Source of the DNA: Rhodoferax potami
GTDB lineage: Bacteria; Pseudomonadota; Gammaproteobacteria; Burkholderiales; Burkholderiaceae_C
Direction of reading: 5' to 3'
Assembly: GCF_032193765.1 (NCBI RefSeq)
Contig: NZ_JAVBIJ010000001.1
Location: forward strand, 3,038,001-3,102,000
DNA: 64,000 bases
Shown here: in pieces, positions 1 through 7,783 of the stretch
Layout: each line of letters starts with the position of its first letter
Numbering within the stretch: the stretch's first letter is position 1
Translations under genes and position numbers: made by a program
Notes under the pieces: generated by a model
Seen by the model: the letters and a program-made list of their open reading frames with translations, nothing else
Databases searched by the model: none
What the model was told of the DNA's origin: nothing

Positions 1-644
1 ATCAGGGCGTAGTTCGTCAGAGGTGCGTTCTGCGCCACTCGCACCGCCAGCTCAACGGCCTTGTCGAAGGCAGCACCTTCCGGCACCAGGTATTGCGCAA
101 GACCAATGCGCTCACCATCCTGCGCGTTGTACACACGGCCGGTGAGCATCATGTCGGTCATACGGGCCGCACCGATCAATTTGGGAATGCGCACCGCACC
201 GCCGCCGCCCACAAAAATGCCGCGGGAACCCTCCGGCAAAGCATAGAAAGTGGATGCATCCGCAACTCGAATGTGGCAAGCGCTTGCCAACTCCAAGCCC
301 CCACCCACCACGGCGCCTTGCAGAGCTGCGATCACAGGAACGGGCCCGTATTGCACACGCTCCAGCGCGGCGTGCCACATGCGGGAATGGTGCAAGCCCT
401 GGCCGGCATCACGCTCTTTGAGCTCACTCAAGTCCAGACCTGCACAGAAGTGCGGCCCCTCGCCGGCGATCACGGCAGACCGCACGCCTTCGGGCATGTT
501 TTCGAACAGATCCCGCAGGGCGAGGATGAGTCCGTCGTTCAGGGCGTTGCGCTTGGCGCCGCGGGTCAGGCGGATCACCGCCACCTCTTGTTCCTCACCG
601 AGGCGTTCGAAATGGATATCGGGGTGTTGCGTAAAAGTTTTCAT
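1..644 (-). CDS. Enoyl-CoA hydratase/isomerase (crotonase) family protein, partial
   Basis: The window edge cuts off the 3' end; 214 codons are visible from an ATG at 644. Crotonase-fold features are clear: the oxyanion-hole segment HFCAGLDL near residues 65-72, GGGLELA at 114-120 with Glu118, and LPEGS with Glu138. These are the two glutamates used by true hydratases. It is divergent from the CouO-like amidohydrolase, and a 23-bp palindrome sits 11 bases upstream of its ATG, so MarR control is likely. From the neighbours I infer hydration or chain-shortening of a hydroxyphenylpropenoyl-CoA. The substrate is not shown by sequence. No Shine-Dalgarno is visible, so the mRNA may have a very short leader. 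Confidence 0.85.
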   Translation of the reverse strand, partial: MKTFTQHPDIHFERLGEEQEVAVIRLTRGAKRNALNDGLILALRDLFENMPEGVRSAVIAGEGPHFCAGLDLSELKERDAGQGLHHSRMWHAALERVQYGPVPVIAALQGAVVGGGLELASACHIRVADASTFYALPEGSRGIFVGGGGAVRIPKLIGAARMTDMMLTGRVYNAQDGERIGLAQYLVPEGAAFDKAVELAVRVAQNAPLTNYAL

Positions 645-655
645 AATGGCGCAAT

Positions 656-678
656 TTTGGTTATAGTTAATAACCAAA
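656..678. promoter_or_regulatory. Perfect 9-bp inverted repeat, candidate MarR operator
   Basis: The arms TTTGGTTAT and ATAACCAAA flank a 5-base centre (AGTTA). The site lies between the divergent crotonase and CouO-like genes, immediately upstream of the crotonase ATG. A MarR-family gene lies at 1686-2264 in the same cluster. MarR dimers usually bind palindromes of this size. That this MarR protein binds here is inference. Confidence 0.6.
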
Positions 679-792
679 TCAAGTCACTTGAACGCTCTTT
701 TTCTAGGTAGTTTCCCTTGCCATCCTTCCCGGAAAGCACGTAATCAGGGAGGCTGCCCCCGTGCGTCCACAGACAACTAACAGGAGACAACC

Positions 793-1677
793 ATGGACTA
801 CAAAAACCTGCGCGCCATCGATATCCACACCCACGCGGAAGTGAGTTGCTGGAACCCGTTTGACAACTACGGCGAGGAGTACGACCGCGCCGCCGACAAG
901 TACTTCAAAAACGGGCGACGCCCCACGATTGCAGAAACCGTGGCCTATTACCGCGAACAGAAAGTCGGCTTGGTGATGTTCACCGTGGACGCCGAGTCCA
1001 AAATGGGCCGCCGCCGCATTCCCAACGAAGAGATTGCCGAAGCCGCCAAAGCTAATAGCGACATGATGACGGCCTTTGCCAGCATCGACCCGCACAAAGG
1101 CAAGATGGGTGCGCGCGAGGCGCGCAAGCTGATCGAGGAGCACGGCATCAAGGGCTTCAAGTTCCACCCCACGGTGCAGGCCTACCACCCCTACGACAAG
1201 ATGGCTTGGCCCATTTACGAGGTGATCGCCGAATACGGCATGCCGGCCATTTTCCACACCGGCCACAGTGGCATCGGCAGCGGCATGCGCTGCGGCGGCG
1301 GACTGCGGCTCGAATACAGCAACCCCATGCACCTCGACGATGTGGCCATCGACTTCCCGGACATGCAAATCGTCATGGCCCACCCCAGCTTCCCATGGCA
1401 AGACGAGGCCTTGAGCGTGGCCACCCACAAGCCCAACGTCTGGATTGACCTGTCGGGCTGGAGCCCCAAATACTTTCCCAAGCAACTGGTGCAATACGCC
1501 AACACCCTGCTCAAAGACCGCGTCTTGTTCGGCTCGGACTACCCGCTCATCACCCCGGAACGGTGGATGAAAGACTTTCAGGAAGCAGGCTTCAAACCCG
1601 AGGTGATGCCCGGCATCCTGAAAGACAACGCGGTGCGCTTGCTGCGCCTCGACCCGACGGCGGTAGCCGGCGAGTAA
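793..1677 (+). CDS. Amidohydrolase-2 family metal-dependent hydrolase, CouO-like
   Basis: This 294-residue protein is of the amidohydrolase_2 type. Metal-site residues are visible: the DIHTH motif (His12, His14), His125 in KFHPT, His155 in FHTGHS, His197 in MAHPS and Asp249 in FGSDYP. It resembles the CouO-type hydrolases of actinobacterial and alphaproteobacterial p-coumarate pathways, which hydrolyse a 4-hydroxyphenyl-beta-ketoacyl-CoA. That specific activity is inferred from family resemblance and from the neighbouring crotonase and MarR regulator. A ribosome-binding site (CAGGAG) precedes the ATG. It is convergent with marR, with only 8 bases between the stop codons. Confidence 0.75.
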   Translation: MDYKNLRAIDIHTHAEVSCWNPFDNYGEEYDRAADKYFKNGRRPTIAETVAYYREQKVGLVMFTVDAESKMGRRRIPNEEIAEAAKANSDMMTAFASIDPHKGKMGAREARKLIEEHGIKGFKFHPTVQAYHPYDKMAWPIYEVIAEYGMPAIFHTGHSGIGSGMRCGGGLRLEYSNPMHLDDVAIDFPDMQIVMAHPSFPWQDEALSVATHKPNVWIDLSGWSPKYFPKQLVQYANTLLKDRVLFGSDYPLITPERWMKDFQEAGFKPEVMPGILKDNAVRLLRLDPTAVAGE

Positions 1678-1685
1678 AGCGCGGC

Positions 1686-2264
1686 TCAGTTGGCTGGGGT
1701 ATAGACCTTTTGCAGCAGGCGGATCAGGGTTTTGCGCTCTGCGTCCGTTAAGCGGGAGGTGGCATCCATCTCGAGGTCAAAGGCCGTTTGCTCGGCCTGC
1801 GCCATCAGCTCTACCCCCTGGGGCGTGAGGTGCACGCCCATGGCCCGGCCATCGCTTGGGTGGGGCAGTCGCTCAATCAGACCCCGCCGCTCCAGTGTGG
1901 CAATCAACCCCACGAGATTGGGCGGCAACACGTTGAGTGCTGCGCACAGCTGGCGGGACGTGATGCCCGGATTGTGGGCGACCAGCGAGAGCACCGAGAA
2001 GTCCACCACCTTGAGGTCATAGGGTGCCATGCGCACCATGAAGGTCTCGATGATCGCGAGTGACGCGCGCCGGGCGTTGTAGCCCACCAGCGTGCGCAAG
2101 TAGCTGGTGTCTACAGGTTCTACCGGAAGCGCATCAGGGGCCGCCGCGCGCTGACGCCCGCTTTTGGCAGTTGCCAGACTGGCCGACGCCGCAGGTTTGC
2201 GCACACGAGCCACCGGCTTGGACTTGACGGAGGGCGACTGGGCAGAGGTAGAAATTTTTTTCAA
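1686..2264 (-). CDS. MarR family transcriptional regulator
   Basis: The protein has 192 residues. A basic, alanine/proline-rich N-terminal tail of about 45 residues precedes a winged-helix MarR domain (roughly residues 55-185, with the recognition segment NPGITSRQLCAALNVLPPNL and a wing rich in Arg/Asp-Gly-Arg). Its position in the cluster fits a hydroxycinnamoyl-CoA-responsive repressor of the CouR/FerR kind, probably acting at the palindrome at 656-678. The tail is longer than in typical MarR proteins of 140-160 residues. A 47-bp dispersed repeat lies in its upstream region. Its ligand cannot be read from the sequence. Confidence 0.82.
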   Translation of the reverse strand: MKKISTSAQSPSVKSKPVARVRKPAASASLATAKSGRQRAAAPDALPVEPVDTSYLRTLVGYNARRASLAIIETFMVRMAPYDLKVVDFSVLSLVAHNPGITSRQLCAALNVLPPNLVGLIATLERRGLIERLPHPSDGRAMGVHLTPQGVELMAQAEQTAFDLEMDATSRLTDAERKTLIRLLQKVYTPAN

Positions 2265-2284
2265 TGGATTCAGAACAAAATCAA

Positions 2285-2331
2285 CGCCTAGCCCTCGCGG
2301 AATATGCGCAAGCAGCTATCAAAAAAGGAGC
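2285..2331 (-). repeat. 47-bp dispersed repeat, copy in the marR upstream region
   Basis: Read on the minus strand it begins GCTCC, has TAGCTGC at bases 14-20 and TGCGCA at about 22-27, and ends with GGGCTAGG. It lies just upstream of the marR start codon. The minus-strand segment TTTTGATAGCTGCTTGCGCA is shared exactly with the copy at 22527 inside putA. Confidence 0.75.
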
Positions 2332-2429
2332 GATCAACACGTTGAATTCAACCCAACTGTTGACCGCGTGGGGTGAATGCTAACGGTTGAACCTTGCCGC
2401 AAACTGGCTGCACAGACACCGGCACCGGC

Positions 2430-4232
2430 TCAGACCAGCCCGTGCTTTCTGGCGCGGTAGGCCAGTTTGGCGCGGCTGGTGTTCAGCAGCCGTGCTGCCG
2501 CCGACAGGTTGCCCCCCGAAGCTGCAATCGCCTTTTGGAGCAGCGATTGCTCGGTTTGCTCCAAGGTCATTGCCTGCGCCGCCGAGACCGGGTGCGCGGG
2601 CGCTGCAGCCGTTTTGCCTGCGAGATTCAGCACACCGCCATCGGTTGTTTGCCGCAAAGTCAGCGCCTCCGAGCGGTGAACCTCACCGCCGGTGAAGAGG
2701 TGATGCACATCAATCAAGCCGCCGGCATCCGCCAGAATCACCGCCCGCTCCACCAGGTTCTGCAGTTCACGGATGTTGCCCGGGTAGTCGTAGTTCACCA
2801 GGTGGCGCACGGCCGCTTGGGTAAAGCCTTTGACGTCGCAATCGTGCTTGCGGCGGTAGTGGTGGATGAAATGGTTCATCAACAGCGGTATGTCATCCCT
2901 GCGTTCGCGCAAGGGCGGCAGATGGATGGGCACCACATTCAGCCGGAAAAACAGGTCCTCCCGGAACGTCCCCTTGCGCACTGCCTCGCGCAATGCCTCG
3001 TTGGTCGCGGCGACCACCCGCACATCCACCGCCACACTGCGGGTGCCGCCCACACGCTCGATCTGCCCTTCCTGCAAGGCGCGCAAGAGTTTGCCCTGGG
3101 CCACAAAGCTCAGGGTGGCGATTTCGTCCAGAAACAAGGTACCCCCATGGGCGCGCTCGAAGCGGCCCGGCCTCGACATCGTGGCTCCAGTGAACGCACC
3201 CCGCTCCACCCCGAACAGCTCCGACTCGATCAAGGTCTCCGGAATGGCCGCGCAATTCACCGCAATAAAGGGCTGATTTTTGCGCGGGCTGATCTGGTGC
3301 AACATGCTGGCAAACTTCTCTTTGCCCACGCCCGACTCGCCGGTAAACAGCACCGTCGCCGACGTCCGGGCCACCCGGCTAAGCTGCTGGCAGGCCGCTT
3401 TAAACGCCGAAGACGCGCCCACCATGGCGTCGCCTGCCACGCGGTCTGCGGCGGGCAACTCGGCGGCTTGCTCGTCACCGCGGTCATACGCGGCGGCATC
3501 CACGAACTCATGCGCATTCAAATAGCGCATGTCTTCCTCGACACCGTCCCACTGGTGGGCCGATTTGCCCACCACCCGGCAATGCCCGTCCCCCATGGAG
3601 CGGCATTCGAGCTCGCGAAACACAATCAGGCGCCCGAACAGCGTGCTCACATAGCCGGTGGCGTAGCCCACCTGCATCCAGCAGGCGGGTGACCCGCCGA
3701 CCCCATAGGCCGCAATGTGTTCGTCGTCCTCACTGGAGTTGTGCCACAAGAATTCGCCTTCGTAGCTGCCGGTCTTGGCGTCATAGGCCACATGCACCAG
3801 CTCCACCTGCACCATGCCCTCCAGGGCGTGCAGGCGGGTTCCGGCAATCGCAGAGGCCAGCGGCTCGGCATCGGGCCATTGCTTGCGCACCAGTTGCGCA
3901 TCCCGGGCGCCGCTCACATAGCCTGCCCGGGTCAGCAAGCCGCGCGCCTGCTTCAGGCCCAAGCTGTCCACCATCTCGCGGCGCAGCGAGCCCAGCGCCT
4001 CGGTGTGCATCAGCACGACCCGCTGGTCTTGCAGCCAGATGCGGCCGTCTCCGGGCGAAAAAAACAAACACTCGCTGATATCGGTCAGATTCGGGTGCGC
4101 ATCGCCACTGACAGAGGTACTGGCAAAACCGCCCCCGAACACACGGTTGCGCTCGGGCTGTGCGCCGCCCAACACAGTGCCGGTGGTGCGGGCCACATCG
4201 GCCAGTGAGATGCGTGAGGCCCTGGATGGCAT
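2430..4232 (-). CDS. Sigma-54-dependent transcriptional activator, XylR/DmpR-like with V4R domain
   Basis: This protein of about 600 residues has three parts: an N-terminal XylR_N/V4R effector-sensing region (about 45-225, with the conserved GDGHCR segment), an AAA+ domain and a C-terminal Fis-type HTH. In the AAA+ domain, Walker A is GESGVGKE (298-305), GAFTGA (345-350) is the sigma-54 contact loop, and Walker B is GGTLFLDE. Members of this family bind phenolics directly. It is divergent from the vdh-calA-like pair, which carries a -24/-12 promoter. I chose ATG 4232; the frame also permits TTG 4244, and neither has a clear Shine-Dalgarno. The aromatic effector is inferred, probably a coniferyl- or vanillin-type compound. 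Confidence 0.88.
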   Translation of the reverse strand: MPSRASRISLADVARTTGTVLGGAQPERNRVFGGGFASTSVSGDAHPNLTDISECLFFSPGDGRIWLQDQRVVLMHTEALGSLRREMVDSLGLKQARGLLTRAGYVSGARDAQLVRKQWPDAEPLASAIAGTRLHALEGMVQVELVHVAYDAKTGSYEGEFLWHNSSEDDEHIAAYGVGGSPACWMQVGYATGYVSTLFGRLIVFRELECRSMGDGHCRVVGKSAHQWDGVEEDMRYLNAHEFVDAAAYDRGDEQAAELPAADRVAGDAMVGASSAFKAACQQLSRVARTSATVLFTGESGVGKEKFASMLHQISPRKNQPFIAVNCAAIPETLIESELFGVERGAFTGATMSRPGRFERAHGGTLFLDEIATLSFVAQGKLLRALQEGQIERVGGTRSVAVDVRVVAATNEALREAVRKGTFREDLFFRLNVVPIHLPPLRERRDDIPLLMNHFIHHYRRKHDCDVKGFTQAAVRHLVNYDYPGNIRELQNLVERAVILADAGGLIDVHHLFTGGEVHRSEALTLRQTTDGGVLNLAGKTAAAPAHPVSAAQAMTLEQTEQSLLQKAIAASGGNLSAAARLLNTSRAKLAYRARKHGLV

Positions 4233-4248
4233 AGCGGTTTTCAAGTGA

Positions 4249-4287
4249 TCAAATGGTGAAATATCGTTATATTATTTAATCATTTGA
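4249..4287. promoter_or_regulatory. Inverted repeat TCAAATG/CATTTGA, candidate activator binding site
   Basis: Perfect 7-bp arms lie at 4249-4255 and 4281-4287, so the arm centres are 32 bp apart (about three helical turns). The pair lies in an AT-rich stretch about 125-160 bp upstream of the -24 element. That is the usual distance for the upstream activating sequences of XylR/DmpR-type proteins. The function is inferred. Confidence 0.45.
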
Positions 4288-4409
4288 TGCATTTTCCGGC
4301 GCGGGTTAACCCTTTGCCGCGCACAAAAAAGTCACCTAGGGAAAGTCCTTAACCCTCGAGTGAACTCCGGGTCACTACCGTGCACTTTTCCCGGGTCCCC
4401 GCCCCCTGC

Positions 4410-4425
4410 TGGTCTGCGCCTTGCA
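4410..4425 (+). promoter_or_regulatory. Sigma-54 (-24/-12) promoter of the aldehyde dehydrogenase operon
   Basis: TGG at 4410-4412 and TTGCA at 4421-4425 have the exact spacing of the sigma-54 consensus TGGCAC-N5-TTGCW. The predicted start of transcription is near 4436, about 50 bases ahead of the ATG at 4488. The divergent sigma-54 activator makes this assignment coherent. The middle of the -24 box departs from consensus (TCTG in place of CACG). Confidence 0.7.
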
Positions 4426-4487
4426 ATCCATCAAACAACCACTCGCGAAGTGGCGATTTGATAAACCGATTGAAAGGATGCTTTCCC

Positions 4488-5942
4488 ATGGGAACGACTG
4501 AGACCAATGCATGGCTGGATTTTTCAGCCACCCCTCCGGCCGCCCTCGGCAACGGTGTACGCCAAGTGATCGAACCCGCCACCGGCGAGGTGCTGTGTAC
4601 CGTGGGTATTGCCAACGCGACGGACGTTGCCAAGGCAACGGCAGAGGCCGCCATTGCCCAAGCCCGGTGGGTGATGGTGCATCCCCGCGAAAAGGCGGAG
4701 ATCTTCCGCCGCGCTGCGAGTCTGTTTCAACAGCATTTCGACACCCTGTCGCTGTTCGTCGCCCGAGAGACGGGCGGCATTCTGCCCAAGGGGCAACATG
4801 AAATCCGCGAGGCCGCTCTGATCTGCAACCTGGCGGCCGGCATGCCTTTGCAAGCCCAAGGCCAGGTGCTGCCCAGCCAATACGGCCGCACCAGCCTGGC
4901 CCGCCGCGTGCCACATGGGGTGGTGGGCGTGATCTCGCCGTTCAACTTTCCGATGATCCTGGCCATTCGTGCGGTGGCACCCGCCTTGGCTGCCGGTAAT
5001 GCGGTCATCATCAAACCGGACACCCGCACGCCTGTGAGCGGCGGCTTGATGATTGCCAGCGTATTCGCCCAGGCCGGTTTGCCCGCAGGGCTGCTGCAAG
5101 TGCTGCCGGGCGATGCGGAGGCCGGCGAAGCGCTGGTCACCGACCCGCTGGTGCCCATGATTGCCTTCACCGGTTCCCCTGCCGTGGGGCGCCGTATCGG
5201 CGAACTGGCAGGCCGCCATTTGAAGAAGGTGTCGCTCGAGTTGGGCGGCAGCAATGCCCTGGTCATTCTGGATGACGCGGACCTCGACGTCGCGGCCAGC
5301 AATGCCGCTTGGGGCGCGTTCTTCCACCAGGGCCAGATTTGCATGGCTTCCAACCGGATTCTGGTGCACGAGAGCATGGCGCAAGGCCTGATTGAAAAGA
5401 TGGTGGCCAAGGCAACGCACCTGCCGGTCGGCAATGGTGCCAGCGGCCAAGTGGCACTCGGCCCGGTGATCGACGCCAAACAGCGCGATCGCATTCACCA
5501 ACTGGTGCAAGACAGCATTGCCGCTGGCGCCAAGCTGGAGGCGGGTGGCACGTTTGAAGGCTTGTTTTACCAGCCCACGGTGCTCTCCGGTGTGCGCCCC
5601 GGCATGCGGGTGTTTGACGAAGAGACCTTTGGCCCGGTGGCCAACATCATCAGCTACCGCAACGAAACCGAAGCCGTCGCGCTGGCCAACCAGCACCACG
5701 GCAGCTTGGCGTCGGCGGTGATTTCGGCCTCCGTGGGCCGCGCCATGGCGGTGGGCCGGCAGCTCAAGTCGGGCATGGTTCACATCAACGACCAGACGGT
5801 GAACGACGAATGCGTCAACCCCTTTGGCGGCCCCGGCATTGCCGGCAACGGCACCAGTGTGGGCGGCCCGGCTGACTGGGAGGAATACACCCAGTGGCAG
5901 TGGGTCACCATCAAAGACCACGCCACCGCCTACCCGTTTTGA
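4488..5942 (+). CDS. vdh: Aromatic aldehyde dehydrogenase (vanillin/benzaldehyde dehydrogenase type)
   Basis: This 484-residue NAD(P)-dependent aldehyde dehydrogenase has Asn153 in SPFNFP, Lys176 in IIKPD, Glu251 in LELGGSN and the catalytic Cys285 in GQICMASN. It most resembles the benzaldehyde/vanillin dehydrogenase branch, which oxidises the aldehyde to the benzoate. I chose ATG 4488 because AAAGGA lies 12 bases upstream and the frame before it is non-conserved; a longer frame begins at 4380, upstream of the predicted promoter. It forms an operon with the downstream SDR (13-base gap) under the sigma-54 promoter. The exact aldehyde is inferred from the neighbouring coniferyl-alcohol-type SDR. 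Confidence 0.85.
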   Translation: MGTTETNAWLDFSATPPAALGNGVRQVIEPATGEVLCTVGIANATDVAKATAEAAIAQARWVMVHPREKAEIFRRAASLFQQHFDTLSLFVARETGGILPKGQHEIREAALICNLAAGMPLQAQGQVLPSQYGRTSLARRVPHGVVGVISPFNFPMILAIRAVAPALAAGNAVIIKPDTRTPVSGGLMIASVFAQAGLPAGLLQVLPGDAEAGEALVTDPLVPMIAFTGSPAVGRRIGELAGRHLKKVSLELGGSNALVILDDADLDVAASNAAWGAFFHQGQICMASNRILVHESMAQGLIEKMVAKATHLPVGNGASGQVALGPVIDAKQRDRIHQLVQDSIAAGAKLEAGGTFEGLFYQPTVLSGVRPGMRVFDEETFGPVANIISYRNETEAVALANQHHGSLASAVISASVGRAMAVGRQLKSGMVHINDQTVNDECVNPFGGPGIAGNGTSVGGPADWEEYTQWQWVTIKDHATAYPF

Positions 5943-5955
5943 ACACCAGGAGAAC

Positions 5956-6726
5956 ATGATGAACTTGCATGGAAAAACGATTGTCGTGACCGGCGTGTCC
6001 TCCGGCATCGGGGCCGAGGTAGCCCGGCTGGCTCGTTTTGAAGGCGCCCAAGTGATCGGCGTGGACCGCAATGACGCCAGCATCTCGATGGCGGGCTTTG
6101 TCAAAGCGGACTTGAGTACGGTGGCCGGTATCGATGCCGCAGTGGCCCAACTGCCCGCGCAGATCGACGCGCTCTGCAACATTGCCGGCGTTCCCGGCAC
6201 CGCCGATCGCGAGCTGGTGGCGCGGGTGAACTACCTCGGCTTGCGCCATCTGAGCGAGCAGGTCTTGCCGCACATCCGGCGCGGCGGCGGCATTGTCAAT
6301 GTGGCGTCCATTCTCGGAGCCGAATGGCCGCTGAGGCTGGATGTCCACAAAGCGTTGGCTGTAGTCCAAGGCTTTGACGCGGGGGCCCAGTGGCTGCAGG
6401 CACACCCGGTGCCCCAAGAGACCTGCTACCAGTACTTCAAGGAAGCCCTGATTGTGTGGAACACGGTGCAGTCACAGGAATGGTTCCTGAAAACCGGGGT
6501 GCGCATGAACTGCGTGGCCCCCGGCCCGGTGTTCACCCCCATCCTCGGCGATTTCGTCACCATGCTAGGCGCAGACCGTGTGCAGGCCGATGCCCACCGC
6601 ATGGCGCGCCCGGCCTTCCCGGACGAGGTGGCCTCGGTCATTGCCTGGCTGTGCAGCGACGCGGCGCGCTGGGTGAGTGGTGTCAACATCCCGGTCGATG
6701 GCGGGCTGGCCTCGACCTACCTCTGA
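5956..6726 (+). CDS. calA: SDR family oxidoreductase, coniferyl-alcohol dehydrogenase-like
   Basis: This 256-residue classical short-chain dehydrogenase carries TGVSSGIG (12-19) for NAD(P) binding, the NIAG segment, a catalytic Ser in NVASILG and the YxxxK pair in YQYFK. A 20-residue stretch between Ser and Tyr is longer than usual for SDRs, which matches the coniferyl-alcohol dehydrogenase family. It would oxidise coniferyl alcohol to the aldehyde, feeding the aldehyde dehydrogenase and the CoA-dependent side-chain pathway. Two adjacent ATGs (5956, 5959) follow CAGGAG; the first is given. The gene symbol is a family-level assignment, not proof of substrate. Confidence 0.75.
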   Translation: MMNLHGKTIVVTGVSSGIGAEVARLARFEGAQVIGVDRNDASISMAGFVKADLSTVAGIDAAVAQLPAQIDALCNIAGVPGTADRELVARVNYLGLRHLSEQVLPHIRRGGGIVNVASILGAEWPLRLDVHKALAVVQGFDAGAQWLQAHPVPQETCYQYFKEALIVWNTVQSQEWFLKTGVRMNCVAPGPVFTPILGDFVTMLGADRVQADAHRMARPAFPDEVASVIAWLCSDAARWVSGVNIPVDGGLASTYL

Positions 6727-6783
6727 GCCCACGGGGGAACTCCGCCTGGAAGGGCGGGACGGTTCAGTGGCATCATCCCCGCC

Positions 6784-7656
6784 ATGAGTGCCTCCCGCAT
6801 CCCCCCGATTCAGTGCCTGTTGACTTTTGAAGCCCTGGCGCGCCTGCGCTCGGTCACCCTGGCGGCAGAAGAACTCTTTGTCACCCCTAGTGCCGTCAGC
6901 CACCGAGTGCGGCAGCTGGAGCAGATCATCGGCACCAAGCTGTTCGGCCGTGCGGACTTTTCGCTGACCACCGAGGGCAGCGAATACCTGGCCCATGTGC
7001 GCGAAGGCCTGGCCATCCTGCAGAAATTTCCCAGCGCCGCTGCGGCACCTGGCAAGCGCAAGCTGCGCCTCGCGGTCACGCCCACGTTTTCGCGCTCCAT
7101 TTTGATCCCGCGGCTGCGCCAGTTCACCGACGCCTATCCCGAGATCGACCTGACACTGCAGGTGTCCATTCCGCTGCTCGACGTGGTGGCTGAAGATGCA
7201 GACCTGATGGTGCGCTTCGGAGCTGGCCGCTATGCCGACATGGAGCATGTGTGCCTCATGAAGGACGAGATCACGCCCCTCGCCTCACCCGCTTTTGTGC
7301 GCGAGCACGGCCCGTTCGAAACCCCGCAAGACCTGGCCAACCTGCCTCTGTTGCGCAGCCCGCTGGAGCCCTGGCGCACCTGGTTTGCCGCCAACGGGCT
7401 GGACTGGCCGGAGCCGGTAGAGGGCTCGCAGTTCAACGACATCGGCCTCATGTGCGATGGCGCCGCTGCCGGCATGGGCGTGGGCCTGATCCGTCTAAAG
7501 CTGGGTGCGCCCTGGCTGGACAACGGCTCGCTGGTGCGCCTGTATGCCCACAACGCGCCCAGCCCCCACGCGCACTACCTGTGCTGGCGCACCGGCGCCA
7601 TGGACCGCTGGGAAGTGGCTGCCTTTGCCGACTGGCTCAAAAAGGCGGTGGGTTAG
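6784..7656 (+). CDS. LysR family transcriptional regulator (GcvA-like)
   Basis: The protein has 290 residues. The N-terminal winged HTH (about 7-66) contains SVTLAAEELFVTPSAVSHRV, with the LysR pattern of Ala-Ala-Glu and SAVSHRV, followed by a linker helix and a periplasmic-binding-like effector domain (about 90-288). The N-terminus matches GcvA-type regulators (PPIQCLLTFEALARL). It lies 57 bases behind the coniferyl operon and 127 bases ahead of the GlcD-type oxidase on the same strand, so either could be a target. The sequence does not reveal the inducer. Confidence 0.87.
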   Translation: MSASRIPPIQCLLTFEALARLRSVTLAAEELFVTPSAVSHRVRQLEQIIGTKLFGRADFSLTTEGSEYLAHVREGLAILQKFPSAAAAPGKRKLRLAVTPTFSRSILIPRLRQFTDAYPEIDLTLQVSIPLLDVVAEDADLMVRFGAGRYADMEHVCLMKDEITPLASPAFVREHGPFETPQDLANLPLLRSPLEPWRTWFAANGLDWPEPVEGSQFNDIGLMCDGAAAGMGVGLIRLKLGAPWLDNGSLVRLYAHNAPSPHAHYLCWRTGAMDRWEVAAFADWLKKAVG

Positions 7657-7783
7657 TCGCCCCCGAGACCCGTCACCGGGCCCTTTTTCACACAGCGCTG
7701 CAAGTTTCTTCACGCCACGGGGGGCCGCTTTCTTTTAGAGTGAGGTTCCACGCCACCGCCCTTTCAGCACCGGATAGCCCCCC

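Noticed and set aside
4524..6200. 558-codon minus-strand frame opposite vdh and the SDR
   Set aside because: It mirrors conserved aldehyde dehydrogenase codons and has no ribosome-binding site or recognisable domain.
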